A program made the position numbers and the translations under genes. The notes under the pieces were generated by a model that made no database searches, was not told where the DNA came from, and worked only from the letters and a program-made list of their open reading frames with translations. Shown piece by piece: positions 42,477 through 51,646 of a stretch of DNA of 64,000 nucleotides (the stretch's first letter is position 1; the number at the start of each line of letters is the position of its first letter). The DNA is from JACVRW01 sp963825345 (lineage in GTDB: Bacteria > Actinomycetota > Thermoleophilia > Solirubrobacterales > Thermoleophilaceae). The stretch spans positions 1-64,000 of the forward strand of contig CAWGSQ010000007.1 in assembly GCA_963825345.1 (NCBI GenBank), written 5' to 3'.

Positions 42477-43720
42477 GTCGCGTCGGCGCCGAGCGCCTCC
42501 TCGATCCGCAGCAGCTGGTTGTACTTCGCCACGCGGTCCGAGCGCGAGGGTGCGCCGGTCTTGATCTGGCCACAGCCGGTGGCCACCGCAAGGTCGGCGA
42601 TCGTGGTGTCCTCGGTCTCGCCGGAGCGGTGTGACATCACCGCCGTGTAGCCGGCCTCGTCGGCCATCCGCATCGCTGCGAGCGTCTCCGTGAGCGTGCC
42701 GATCTGGTTCACCTTGATCAGGATCGAGTTGGCCACACCGAGGTCGATGCCGCGCTTCAGGCGCTCCGTGTTCGTCACGAACAGGTCATCGCCCACGAGC
42801 TGGACCTGATCGCCGATCCCCTCGGTGAGCCGCTTCCAGCCGTCCCAGTCCTCCTCGTCCATCCCGTCCTCGATCGACACGATCGGGTAGCGGGACGCCA
42901 TGTCGGCCCAGTAGTCCGCCATCTCCTCGGAGGAGAGCGTGCGGCCCTCGTGCTCGAGCGCGTAGGACCCGTCCGCGAAGATCTCGCTCGTGGCCGGGTC
43001 GAGCGCGATGGCCACGTCGTCGCCCGGGCGGTGGCCCGCCGCCTCGATGCCCGCGATCAGCATCTCTAGCGCCGCCTCGTTCGAGTCGAGGTCCGGCGCG
43101 AAGCCGCCCTCGTCTCCCACCGCCGTGGAGAGCCCGCGGTCGTGGAGCGTGCGCTTGAGCGCGTGGAAGACCTCCACGCCGATGCGGAGTCCCTCCGAGA
43201 AGCTCGGCGCCCCCACGGGCATGATCATGAACTCCTGGAAGTCGACCTTGTTGTCGGCGTGCGCACCGCCGTTCAGCACGTTCATCATCGGCACCGGCAG
43301 CACGTGTGCCGCCTCGCCGCCAAGGTATTTCCAGAGCGGCGAGCCGGCCTCCGCCGCGGCCGCCTTGGCCGCGGCGAGCGACACGCCCAAGATCGCGTTG
43401 GCGCCGAGGCGGGCCTTGTTGGGCGTGCCGTCCAGCTCGATCATGGTGCGGTCGAGCTCGGCCTGGTCGGCGGGGTCGAGGCCGGTGACCGCGTCGGCGA
43501 GCTCCCCGTTTACGTGGCCCACCGCGGTCGAGACGCCCTTGCCGGCCCAGGCATCGCCGCCATCGCGCAGCTCCATTGCCTCGAACTCCCCGGTGGAGGC
43601 GCCAGAAGGCACGGCTGCGCGCCCTGCCGCTCCCGACTTGAGGAGCACGTCCACCTCGACGGTCGGGTTACCGCGAGAGTCGAGGATCTGGCGGGCGTGG
43701 ACCTTCTCGATGCTGCTCAC
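42452..43720 (-). CDS. eno: Enolase
   Basis: A 422-aa protein converting 2-phosphoglycerate to phosphoenolpyruvate. HARQILDSRGNPTVEVDV, GASTGEFEAMELRD, GDEGGFAPDL, the metal ligands in IALDPA, SIEDGMDEEDWDG and VGDDLFVTN, catalytic Lys in LIKVNQIGTLTE and the signature SHRSGETEDTTIADLAV are all present. Starts at GTG 43720 with GGAGG upstream and a 4-bp overlap with mazG. Confidence 0.97.
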   Translation of the reverse strand: MSSIEKVHARQILDSRGNPTVEVDVLLKSGAAGRAAVPSGASTGEFEAMELRDGGDAWAGKGVSTAVGHVNGELADAVTGLDPADQAELDRTMIELDGTPNKARLGANAILGVSLAAAKAAAAEAGSPLWKYLGGEAAHVLPVPMMNVLNGGAHADNKVDFQEFMIMPVGAPSFSEGLRIGVEVFHALKRTLHDRGLSTAVGDEGGFAPDLDSNEAALEMLIAGIEAAGHRPGDDVAIALDPATSEIFADGSYALEHEGRTLSSEEMADYWADMASRYPIVSIEDGMDEEDWDGWKRLTEGIGDQVQLVGDDLFVTNTERLKRGIDLGVANSILIKVNQIGTLTETLAAMRMADEAGYTAVMSHRSGETEDTTIADLAVATGCGQIKTGAPSRSDRVAKYNQLLRIEEALGADATYGTFSIT

Positions 43721-44304
43721 TCTGCCTCCACCTCTCGTCTGTAGTCGTCGGCCGCCCTGCGTAGCGCGAGTTCGGGATCCTCGCCCGCGGCCACGAGGTC
43801 CTGCACGGCTGCCAGGAGGCGGTCGTCCGGGCGGGACTCGTATCCGGCGTCGGCCGCGCGCTTGAGGATCTTCTTGGCGTAGAGCGTGGACGGGAGAGTC
43901 TCGGGGATCTCGCCGAAGATCTCGCCCCCGCGCTCGTCGTCGCGCTTGATCTGGTTCCAATTGCGGACCACGTCGCCGGCCGTTTCCGCAGCCCGATCGC
44001 CGAACACGTGCGGATGGCGGCGGATCAGCTTCTGGCGACAGTGCTCGGCCACCTCGGCCAGGCCGCCCTGCCCGCGCTCCTCCATGAGGAGCGAGAGGAA
44101 GTAGACCTGGAAGAGCACGTCGCCGAGCTCGTCCAGCAGCTTGGCGTCGTCGCCCGAGTGGGCGGCGTCCGCCAGCTCATAGGCCTCCTCGACCGTGTGC
44201 GGCACGATCGAGCGCTCGTCCTGCTCGCGGTCCCAGGGGCACTCGCGGCGAAGCCTGCGTGTGATCTCGTCCAGCCGCTCGAGCGCGGCCGACAGGTCCG
44301 TCAC
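43717..44304 (-). CDS. mazG: MazG nucleotide pyrophosphohydrolase
   Basis: A 195-aa protein of the all-alpha NTP-PPase family. CPWDREQDERSIVPHTVEEA and YELADAA...KLLDELGDVLFQV give the E-x-x-E...E-x-x-D metal pattern. It hydrolyses aberrant NTPs (and ppGpp-linked nucleotides in some bacteria) to NMP and PPi. GTG 44304 overlaps the foldase stop by one base (TAGTG). It is single-domain, shorter than E. coli MazG, as common in actinobacteria. Confidence 0.92.
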   Translation of the reverse strand: MTDLSAALERLDEITRRLRRECPWDREQDERSIVPHTVEEAYELADAAHSGDDAKLLDELGDVLFQVYFLSLLMEERGQGGLAEVAEHCRQKLIRRHPHVFGDRAAETAGDVVRNWNQIKRDDERGGEIFGEIPETLPSTLYAKKILKRAADAGYESRPDDRLLAAVQDLVAAGEDPELALRRAADDYRREVEAE

Positions 44305-45503
44305 TAGGGCTGCTGCGGGGTCTCCGGCGGCGTGGGCGTCGGCGCGGGCTGGGCCGGCTGCTGCGGCTGCCCGCCCGGGTTGCCGCCGGAGGCGGGGCCG
44401 GTGTCGGTCTCGTCCTTCGGAGCGTTCTTGCACTCAGCCACGCGGTAGTCGTCAGCGCAGTCGGTCTGGTCCTTGTAGTCCTCGCGGAAGGACTTGATGA
44501 ACTCGTCGAGCGCCTTCTGCTGGCGCTGTGAGCGCAGCAGGTTCTTGATCGTCTCCTTGGACTGCTCAAGCGTCTGCTGCGAGGCCGGCGTGACCTTCAC
44601 CACCTTGAAGACGTACCAGCCGAACTGCGTCTTGACCGCTCCCTCGAGCGAGCCCTTCTTCGCATCGAAGATCGCCTCGTCGAACGCCTTCTCCTGCTGG
44701 CCCTGGGTGACCGCGGGAAGCAGGCCGCCCTGCGACTTCGAGGCCTCGTCGATCGAGTACTGCTTCACGACCTTCTTCCACGGCTGGCCGGACTTGAGCG
44801 CCTGCTTCGCCTGGTTCGCCTTGGCCTCGGTCTTCGTGAGGACGACGCGAAGGTCGCGGCGCTCCGGCTGCGCGAAGCGCTTCTTGTTCTTCTCGTAGTA
44901 GGCCTCGAGGTCGGCGTCCGAGACCTTCTTGGCGTCCTCGGTGACCTTCTGCGTGAGCTTCTGCTGAAGCTGGTCGAGCTTGACGCGGAAGAGGATGTCG
45001 TCCTCGGTCATACCCGAGCTGGCGAGGAACGCCTTGTACTGCTTGTCGTTCGGGAAGGCCTGCTTCTTCTGGTCCTCGAACGACTTCTTGATCTGCGCGT
45101 CCGTGACCTTGATGTCCTGGTCGGCGGCCTCCTGCTGGACCCACTCGGCCTGAATCAGGAACTGCATGACTTCCTTCTTGAGCGCGTCGTACTCGCTCTT
45201 GCACTGCTTCTTCAGAGCGTCGTCCGACGGCTTCTTCTGACCCTTCGGCACCGGCGTCTTCGACTTGGCCGCGACGCACTTCTCGTAGTCAGGGGGATCC
45301 GGGACGGCCGCCGCGCCACCCTGCGCGTTGCCCTTGGCGGCGGTGGCGAGCCACTTGTCGAACTCGTCCTGAGTGATGGTGGCGTCGCCGACCTTGGCGA
45401 CAGCGCCGGACGGCACGTCGTTGCCGCCGCAGCCGGCAAAGGCGGCGGCGCCGAGTGCTGCGGCGGAGAGGGCGAGAATTGACTTTTTGAAAGCGTGGGT
45501 CAT
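44304..45503 (-). CDS. Lipoprotein peptidyl-prolyl isomerase (PrsA/SurA-like foldase)
   Basis: A 399-aa protein. Lipobox LGAAAFAGC is followed by a SurA-type N-terminal segment (VAKVGDATITQDEFDKWL), a long helical chaperone part with Lys/Gln-rich helices and a PpiC parvulin domain (RRDLRVVLTKTEAKANQAKQ, WKKVVKQYSIDEASKSQGG, TQFGWYVFKVVKV). A Pro/Thr/Gln-rich tail ends the protein. It would fold exported proteins at the outer face of the membrane. It is the middle gene of mfd-foldase-mazG-eno. Confidence 0.9.
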   Translation of the reverse strand: MTHAFKKSILALSAAALGAAAFAGCGGNDVPSGAVAKVGDATITQDEFDKWLATAAKGNAQGGAAAVPDPPDYEKCVAAKSKTPVPKGQKKPSDDALKKQCKSEYDALKKEVMQFLIQAEWVQQEAADQDIKVTDAQIKKSFEDQKKQAFPNDKQYKAFLASSGMTEDDILFRVKLDQLQQKLTQKVTEDAKKVSDADLEAYYEKNKKRFAQPERRDLRVVLTKTEAKANQAKQALKSGQPWKKVVKQYSIDEASKSQGGLLPAVTQGQQEKAFDEAIFDAKKGSLEGAVKTQFGWYVFKVVKVTPASQQTLEQSKETIKNLLRSQRQQKALDEFIKSFREDYKDQTDCADDYRVAECKNAPKDETDTGPASGGNPGGQPQQPAQPAPTPTPPETPQQP

Positions 45504-45536
45504 CGCGAACGGCGGCGAAGGGTAGCGAAAGACATT

Positions 45537-48500
45537 TCAGTCGCCCGGAGGTTCGGTGGCGACCTCGAGAATCGCCTCCGCAGCGGTCACGACGGCCTTG
45601 AAGCGCTCCGAGGGCTCGTCCGGCAACCGCACGCGCACCGTCTCGCGTCCCGACTCGTAGAGCGCCTCGGGCACGCGCTCGCGAAGCGCCTTGGCCCCGC
45701 GGGAGTCCAGCTCGATCGGCGTGACCGACAGCCGTCCGCCCGCGAAGTCGACCGAGCGGGCGCCCGCGCGGCCCAGCTTGATGCGCGCGTCCTGGAGGCG
45801 GATCAGGTTCTCGAGCGGCTCCGGGATCGGCCCGAAGCGGTCGGCCAGCTCCTCGCGCAGCATGATCAGCTGCGCCACCTCCCGGGCGCCGGCCACGCGC
45901 CGGTGTATCTCGATCTTGGCCGCCTCGTACGGCACGTAGTCGCCCGGCACGTATGCATCCACCGGCAGGTCCATGCGCACCGGCTCGGCGGTCTCCTCGG
46001 CGGCGTCCCCGGCGAGCAGGCGCACCGCCTCGTCGATCATCCCGACGTACAGCTCGAAGCCGACGGCCGCGACGTGGCCGGACTGCTCGTCACCGAGAAG
46101 GTTGCCCGCGCCGCGGATCTCAAGATCGCGCATGGCGATCTTGAAGCCGGACCCGAGCTCCGTGTAGTCGGAAAGCGTGGCCAGGCGCTGGCCCGCCTCC
46201 TCCGACAGCGCCGCAGCCGAGGGGTAGAGCAGGTACGCGTAAGCCCGCTCGCGAGAGCGTCCGACGCGCCCGCGGATCTGGTAGAGCTGCGCCAGGCCGA
46301 GCTCGTCGGCGCGCTCCACGATCAGCGTGTTGGCGCTCGGGATGTCGAGCCCGGACTCCACGATTGTGGTGCACACGAGCACGTCGGCGTCGCCGCGCAG
46401 GAAGCTCAGCATCACCTTCTCGAGCTGGCCCTCGGCCATCTGCCCGTGAGCCACGAGCACGCGGGCGTCCGGCACGAGCGCCCGCACGCGCTCGGCGGTC
46501 TCGTCGATCGTCTCCACGCGGTTGTGCAGGAAGAACGCCTGGCCGCCGCGGGCCAGCTCGCGCTTGATCGCCTTCTCAACGAGGTCGTCGTCGTAATCGC
46601 CGACGTAGGTCTTCACCGGCCGGCGCCCCTCGGGCGGCGTCTCGATCACCGAGATGTCGCGCAGGCCGGCGAGCGACATCTGGAGCGTGCGCGGGATCGG
46701 CGTGGCGGACAGCGAGAGCACGTCGACCCTCAGCCGCAGCTGGCGCATGAGCTCCTTCTGCTTCACGCCGAAGCGCTGCTCCTCGTCGACGATCAGCAGG
46801 CCGAGCTCCTTCGGCCGAACGTCGCGCGACAGCATGCGGTGCGTGCCGATCAGGATGTCCACGCGGCCCTCCTGGAAGCCCTTCAGGGACTCGCGCACGA
46901 CCTTTGGCGAGCGGAAGCGGGAGACCATCTCGATCGTGAACGGGTAGTCGCGCAGGCGCTCCACGAACGTGCCGTAGTGCTGCTGCGCGAGGACCGTGGT
47001 GGGCACCAGGAACATCACCTGCTTGCCGTCCTCGGCAGCCTTGAAGGCCGCTCGCAGGGCCACCTCGGTCTTGCCGTAGCCCACGTCGCCGCAGATCAGG
47101 CGGTCCATCGGGCGCGCCTCCTCCATGTCCGCGCGCACCGCCTCGATCGCCTCGAGCTGGTCGGGGGTCTCGCGGTAGGGGAAGCGGCCCTCGAACTCGA
47201 GCTGCCACTCGCTGTCGGTGGGAAACGCGTGGCCGGCGCGCCGCTTGCGCTCGGCGTAGAGGTTGATCAGCTCGCCGGCCAGCGCCTGGGCGGCCCGGCG
47301 GGCCCTCAGCTTCATCTGCTCCCACTGCTTGCCGCCGAGCTTCGAGAGCGGCGGATCGCCGGCGTCGGCCCCCACGTAGCGGCTGATCTTGTGGAGCTGG
47401 TCGCTCGGCACGAAGACGCGGTCGCCCTCGCGGTACTCGAGCTCGAGGTAGTCGCGCGTCACGCCGCCCACAGTCTTGGTCTCGAAGCCGGTGAACAGCG
47501 CTATGCCGTGGTCCTCGTGGACCACCGGCGAGCCGGCGCGGAGGTCCGTGAACGAGGCGATCGGCCCGGGCCCGCTGGGGCGCTCGACCCGGCGGCGGCG
47601 AAGCAGACGGTGCTCGGGCAGCACCGCGAGCTTGAGCTGGGGTGCGATGAAGCCGTCGCGCAGGCTGGCGTGCGCGAACGTGAGCGAGGCGTCCTCGGGA
47701 GCGGGCCTGCCGTCCAGGAACGCAGGCTGCATGCGAGCCATGTTCAGCTGGGCACGCTCGGCCTCGCCGCGGCGCGCCCAGGCAACGAAGGTGCGATAGC
47801 CGCCGCGCACCAGCTTCTCGAGCTCCGGCTCGGCGTCCTTCAGCGAGCGTGCCGCCGTGTCCGCCGCCTGCGCCCGAAACTCGTGGGGCTGGTCCTGCGA
47901 GATGCTCGACAGGCGGAGCTGGGCGCGCTTCTCGAGGGCGCCGTCGAGCGCCTCCGGGTTCACGTAGAGATGGTGCGCGTCCTCGTCGTGGAAGCTCGTC
48001 GTCACGTCCTCCCAGTAGTCGCGCAGCGCCGGCGCCAGCTCCTCCTCGGCGGCGATCGCCACGAGGGCGTCGTCCGGTACGAGGTCGAGCAGCTCGCAGA
48101 AGCGGTCCACGGGCAGGACGTCGGCCACATCGGGGCGGTCGTCCTCGTCGCTAGCGGCCGCGATCTCGGCCAGCTCCCGGTGCTCGGGCGCCAGCTCGGC
48201 GGCGGGCGCGATCTCCACCCGCTCGGCCTCCTCCAGCGAGCGCTGCGTGAAGGTGGAGAACCAGGTGAGCCGCTCCACCTCGACGTCGAACAGCTCGCAG
48301 CGCACCGCGCGCTCCTCGGTGGCGGGATACACGTCGAGGATGTCGCCGCGGATCGCGAACTGGCCGCGGTCCTCCACCTGCTCAACCCGCTCGTAGCCGC
48401 ACGCCACGAGCTGGTCCGCGGTCTCGTCCAGGTCCACGAGGCCGCCCTTCTCGATCTCGAAGCCGCGTGGCCGCAGCGCCGGGTCCGGCACCTTCTCCGC

Positions 48501-48872
48501 CAAGGCGACCGCGGAGGTCACGAGCACGGCCGGCTGCTCGCCCAGCAGGGCGTCGAGCGCCGCTATCCGAAGCCCGACGAGGTGCGGCGGCGGTGCGAGA
48601 TGCGACTCGTAGCGCATGCCCCGCGCCGGGTAGAAGCGCACGGGCCGCGGCGCGAGGAACTGCTTGAGATCCGCGGCGAGGTCACGCGCGGCGCGGTCGT
48701 CTCCCGCCACGATCAGCGCGGGGCGCTCGGGCTCCGCGTCGATCAACGAGGCGAGCAGGTACGGGCGCAGGCTGGAGGAGACGAAAGCGCGCTGAGGCTC
48801 CTCACGCGCGTCGGCGGCGAGTTTCGCGACGGAATCGTCGTGCTGGGCGTAGGTGAGAAGGCTTCTGAGCAT
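45537..48872 (-). CDS. mfd: Transcription-repair coupling factor Mfd
   Basis: An 1111-aa protein. The N-terminal UvrB-like half is followed by the RNA polymerase-interaction domain (GSPVVHEDHGIALFTGFETK, DYLELEYREGDRVFVPSDQL). The translocase has Walker A GDVGYGKTEVALRAAFKA, DEEQRFG, LSATPIPRTLQMSLAGLRD and QIRGRVGRSRERAYAYLLY. The C-terminal TRCF domain ends near PEPLENLIRLQD. It removes stalled RNA polymerase at lesions and recruits UvrA. Length is normal. ATG 48872; 33 bp separate it from the foldase gene. Confidence 0.96.
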   Translation of the reverse strand: MLRSLLTYAQHDDSVAKLAADAREEPQRAFVSSSLRPYLLASLIDAEPERPALIVAGDDRAARDLAADLKQFLAPRPVRFYPARGMRYESHLAPPPHLVGLRIAALDALLGEQPAVLVTSAVALAEKVPDPALRPRGFEIEKGGLVDLDETADQLVACGYERVEQVEDRGQFAIRGDILDVYPATEERAVRCELFDVEVERLTWFSTFTQRSLEEAERVEIAPAAELAPEHRELAEIAAASDEDDRPDVADVLPVDRFCELLDLVPDDALVAIAAEEELAPALRDYWEDVTTSFHDEDAHHLYVNPEALDGALEKRAQLRLSSISQDQPHEFRAQAADTAARSLKDAEPELEKLVRGGYRTFVAWARRGEAERAQLNMARMQPAFLDGRPAPEDASLTFAHASLRDGFIAPQLKLAVLPEHRLLRRRRVERPSGPGPIASFTDLRAGSPVVHEDHGIALFTGFETKTVGGVTRDYLELEYREGDRVFVPSDQLHKISRYVGADAGDPPLSKLGGKQWEQMKLRARRAAQALAGELINLYAERKRRAGHAFPTDSEWQLEFEGRFPYRETPDQLEAIEAVRADMEEARPMDRLICGDVGYGKTEVALRAAFKAAEDGKQVMFLVPTTVLAQQHYGTFVERLRDYPFTIEMVSRFRSPKVVRESLKGFQEGRVDILIGTHRMLSRDVRPKELGLLIVDEEQRFGVKQKELMRQLRLRVDVLSLSATPIPRTLQMSLAGLRDISVIETPPEGRRPVKTYVGDYDDDLVEKAIKRELARGGQAFFLHNRVETIDETAERVRALVPDARVLVAHGQMAEGQLEKVMLSFLRGDADVLVCTTIVESGLDIPSANTLIVERADELGLAQLYQIRGRVGRSRERAYAYLLYPSAAALSEEAGQRLATLSDYTELGSGFKIAMRDLEIRGAGNLLGDEQSGHVAAVGFELYVGMIDEAVRLLAGDAAEETAEPVRMDLPVDAYVPGDYVPYEAAKIEIHRRVAGAREVAQLIMLREELADRFGPIPEPLENLIRLQDARIKLGRAGARSVDFAGGRLSVTPIELDSRGAKALRERVPEALYESGRETVRVRLPDEPSERFKAVVTAAEAILEVATEPPGD

Positions 48873-48946
48873 GCGCTTTGGGCAAGCACCAGGCGCTGCC
48901 CGGTGCCGCAGCCACGCGTAACGGCCGCGCGGAGGCCCGCGCGGCT

Positions 48947-49501
48947 CTATTCCAAGCTTACGCAGCGATCCAGCGCATCGGCGGCCGCTTCGACCAGCGC
49001 GCGGACGTCCTTCTCGTCTTCAGAGAAGCGGCCGAGCACATGCCTCGACACGATCTCGGGGTCGCTGCTGTCCGGTCGTCCGACTCCAACGCGGATCCTG
49101 GTGAAATCGCCGCTACCCAGACCCTGCTTCAACGACTTGAGCCCGTTGTGACCGGCGAGGCCGCCACCGGTGCGTGCCTCGACCCGTCCGAAGGGAAGGT
49201 CGATCTCGTCGTGCACGACCACGACATGGTCGAGGTCAACTCCCAGCGCGCCGCGGGCAGGGCCGACAGAGCTCCCGGACTCGTTCATGTAGGTCTGCGG
49301 CAGCAGTACCGCCACCCGGTCGCCCTGGCTGTAGAGCCCCCCGTACTTGTTCTTGAACTTCGGCAGCCCGAGGCGCTCGGCGAGCAGCTTCGCCACCTCG
49401 AAGCCGACGTTGTGTCGGGTGCGGGCGTAGCGGTCGCCCGGATTTCCGAGCCCCACCACCAGCCAGTCAGCCTTCCCGCCACCGCGGCGGAAGAGGCTCA
49501 C
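48947..49501 (-). CDS. pth: Peptidyl-tRNA hydrolase
   Basis: A 184-aa protein. WLVVGLGNPGDRYARTRHNV carries the catalytic His, LPQTYMNESG the substrate Asn and VVVHDEIDLPFG the catalytic Asp, with GGGLAGHNGLKSLKQGLG following. It frees tRNA from aborted peptides. ATG overlaps the L25 stop by 4 bp; 74 bp lie between it and mfd. Confidence 0.96.
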   Translation of the reverse strand: MSLFRRGGGKADWLVVGLGNPGDRYARTRHNVGFEVAKLLAERLGLPKFKNKYGGLYSQGDRVAVLLPQTYMNESGSSVGPARGALGVDLDHVVVVHDEIDLPFGRVEARTGGGLAGHNGLKSLKQGLGSGDFTRIRVGVGRPDSSDPEIVSRHVLGRFSEDEKDVRALVEAAADALDRCVSLE

Positions 49502-50223
49502 TCGGAGTCCTCGGCCCCCTCGGCGGCCTCGGCAACCCGCTGCTCGGCCTCCTCGCGGGTCTCGCCCTCCACAGGCTCGGCGCCCTCTTCGGGCTCGATC
49601 GGCTCGCCGTCCTCGCCGATCAGCTCGGTCTCTTCCTCGATCTCCGGCTCCTCGACCTCGGTCGGGACGACGACCGTGGCGATGATCGTCTCCTCGGGGT
49701 CGTCGAGGAACTCGACGCCCTCCGGCGCCGTGAGCTCGGAGAGGTGCATCGTGGCGGCGATTGCCATACCGGACACGTCCACGGAGATGAAGTCCGGGAT
49801 CGCGGTCGGCAGCGCCTCGATGTTCAACTGGTGGGTCACGTGCTCGAGCACGCCGCCCTCCTTCACGCCGGGCGCTTCCTCGCCACCCTCGACGTGCACC
49901 GCAACGGTCGTCTGGATTTTCTCGTCCAGGCGGACCTCGAGCAGGTCGATGTGCATGACCTCTTCGCGGACCGGATGCAGCTGCTGGTCCTTCACGATCA
50001 CGGGACGGGTCTTATTCCCGACCTTCAGGTCGATCAGCGCCTGGCCCTGCACGAGCACCTGGCGCAGCGCCCGGGTCTCCACCTTGAAGGAGGTGCAGTC
50101 GCCGTCCGTGCCGCCGTAGACCACCCCGGGCACGAAGCCCTCACGGCGCAGGCGCTTCATCGTGCGCGTACCGCGCTCGGAGCGCTCCTGGACGTCGAGA
50201 GTGGGTCGTTTTGGATCTGCCAT
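49498..50223 (-). CDS. rplY: 50S ribosomal protein L25/Ctc family
   Basis: A 241-aa CTC-form L25. An N-terminal 5S-rRNA-binding part (ADPKRPTLDVQERSERGTRT, RREGFVPGVVYGG) is followed by the TL5 beta domain (IQTTVAVHVEGGEEAPGVKE, GGVLEHVTHQLNIEALPTAI) and a very acidic ~60-residue C-terminal extension. ATG 50223 is the family start; the 29 codons upstream are shadow. It heads the L25-pth-mfd-foldase-mazG-eno series. Confidence 0.95.
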   Translation of the reverse strand: MADPKRPTLDVQERSERGTRTMKRLRREGFVPGVVYGGTDGDCTSFKVETRALRQVLVQGQALIDLKVGNKTRPVIVKDQQLHPVREEVMHIDLLEVRLDEKIQTTVAVHVEGGEEAPGVKEGGVLEHVTHQLNIEALPTAIPDFISVDVSGMAIAATMHLSELTAPEGVEFLDDPEETIIATVVVPTEVEEPEIEEETELIGEDGEPIEPEEGAEPVEGETREEAEQRVAEAAEGAEDSE

Positions 50224-50260
50224 GACGGCTGGCCAGTGTAGCGGCCTACCCTGTAGCCCG

Positions 50261-51646
50261 GTGGCGCGGGGCGACGACACGGACATTCCCAAGGGACGCA
50301 TCCGGCGCACCGCGCAGGTGGGCTCGGTGGTCGGCTCCCAGGGCGCCCGCTACGCCGGCACGCGCGCCCGCAATCTGGCGCGCGACCCCGACGAGGCCGC
50401 GCAGGCGCTCGAGCAGCGGCACCTCGCGGCCGCCGAGCAGATGGTCGAGACGCTCGGGCGGATGAAGGGGGCCGCGATGAAGGTCGGTCAGCTCGCGTCG
50501 TTCATCGACACCGAGTTCCTGCCTCCCGAATACCGCGAGCTCTACCAGGACAAGCTCGCCACGCTGCGCTCCACGGCGCCACCGATGCCGTGGGAGAAGG
50601 TCCGCCGGGTGCTCGACGAGGAGTGGGAGGAGCCCGTGGAGGAGCTGTTCGAGGACTTCGACCACGACGCCGCGGCGGCAGCGTCGATCGGCCAGGTGCA
50701 CCGGGCGGTGCTGCCGGACGGGCGGCGGGTGGCCGTGAAGGTGCAGTACCCCGGCGTGGCCTCGGCCATTGCCGCCGACATGCAGAACGCCGGGCTCATC
50801 CTGCGGCTCGCAAAGGCGTTCGCGCCCGGGCTCGACGCGAAGGCCGCCGCCGCGGAGCTGAAGGAGCGCGTGATGGAGGAGCTCGACTACGAGCTCGAGG
50901 CGCAGTCCCAGCGCGCCTTCGCCCGCGGTTACCGGCGCCATCCGTTCATCCACGTGCCGGACGTGGTCACGCGCCTCTCCACCGAGCGAGTGCTGGTGAG
51001 CGAGTGGGTGGACGGCGCCGGGTTCGACGAGGTCCGCGAGCTGCCCCAGCCCGAGCGCGACCGCTTCGGCGAGATCGTGTTCCGCTTCTGCTTCGGCTCG
51101 ATCTACCACCTCCAGCACTTCAACGCAGACGCGCATCCCGGGAACTACCTCCTGCTCGATGACGGGCGCGTGGGGTTCCTCGACTTCGGGATGACTAAGC
51201 ACCTCGACGAGGACCAGATCCAGCTCGAGATCGCTGCGCTCGAGGCGATCTTCGACGACGACCCCGAGCGCCTGCGGGTCGCGCTCCACGACCTCGGCTT
51301 CCTGAAGGACCCGCGCAAGGTCGACGCCGAGCTCCTGATGGACCACGTGCGGGCCGTGGGCGGCTGGTACATGGAGGACCGCGAGGTCACGATCGACTCC
51401 ACGCGCGTAATGGAGGCGATCGCGGCGGTGTCGGATCCGCGCTCGGACTTCTACCGCGTCATGCGGCGCGAGAACCTGCCCGCGAACGAGCTGATGGGAC
51501 GGCGCATGGAGTCAGGCGTGCTGGCCGTGCTGGGTCAGCTGAACGCCACCCGCAACTGGTATCGGATCGGGCGGGAGTGGTGGTTCGGCGAGGCGCCGGC
51601 CACGGAGCTCGGCGAGCAGGAGCGCGCCTGGGCTCAGAACAGCTGA
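50261..51646 (+). CDS. ABC1/UbiB-family atypical kinase
   Basis: A 461-aa protein. The family KxGQ motif (MKGAAMKVGQLASF), Ala-rich loop and SIGQVHRA, VAVKVQYPG Lys, NADAHPGNYLLLDDGRVGFLDFG (catalytic and metal residues) are present. UbiB-type kinases bind ATP, and many act in isoprenoid-quinone or lipid metabolism; the substrate in actinobacteria is unsettled. GTG 50261 gives a family-like start. It is divergent from L25 (37 bp between starts), and its end overlaps prs by 13 bp. Confidence 0.9.
   Translation: MARGDDTDIPKGRIRRTAQVGSVVGSQGARYAGTRARNLARDPDEAAQALEQRHLAAAEQMVETLGRMKGAAMKVGQLASFIDTEFLPPEYRELYQDKLATLRSTAPPMPWEKVRRVLDEEWEEPVEELFEDFDHDAAAAASIGQVHRAVLPDGRRVAVKVQYPGVASAIAADMQNAGLILRLAKAFAPGLDAKAAAAELKERVMEELDYELEAQSQRAFARGYRRHPFIHVPDVVTRLSTERVLVSEWVDGAGFDEVRELPQPERDRFGEIVFRFCFGSIYHLQHFNADAHPGNYLLLDDGRVGFLDFGMTKHLDEDQIQLEIAALEAIFDDDPERLRVALHDLGFLKDPRKVDAELLMDHVRAVGGWYMEDREVTIDSTRVMEAIAAVSDPRSDFYRVMRRENLPANELMGRRMESGVLAVLGQLNATRNWYRIGREWWFGEAPATELGEQERAWAQNS

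Noticed and set aside
45495..49151. Very long open frame (1218 codons) on the plus strand
   Set aside because: It is antisense to mfd and pth, and its composition (Arg/Ala/Leu/Val/His-rich, no domains) is typical of a GC-rich antisense shadow. The minus strand encodes a complete Mfd.
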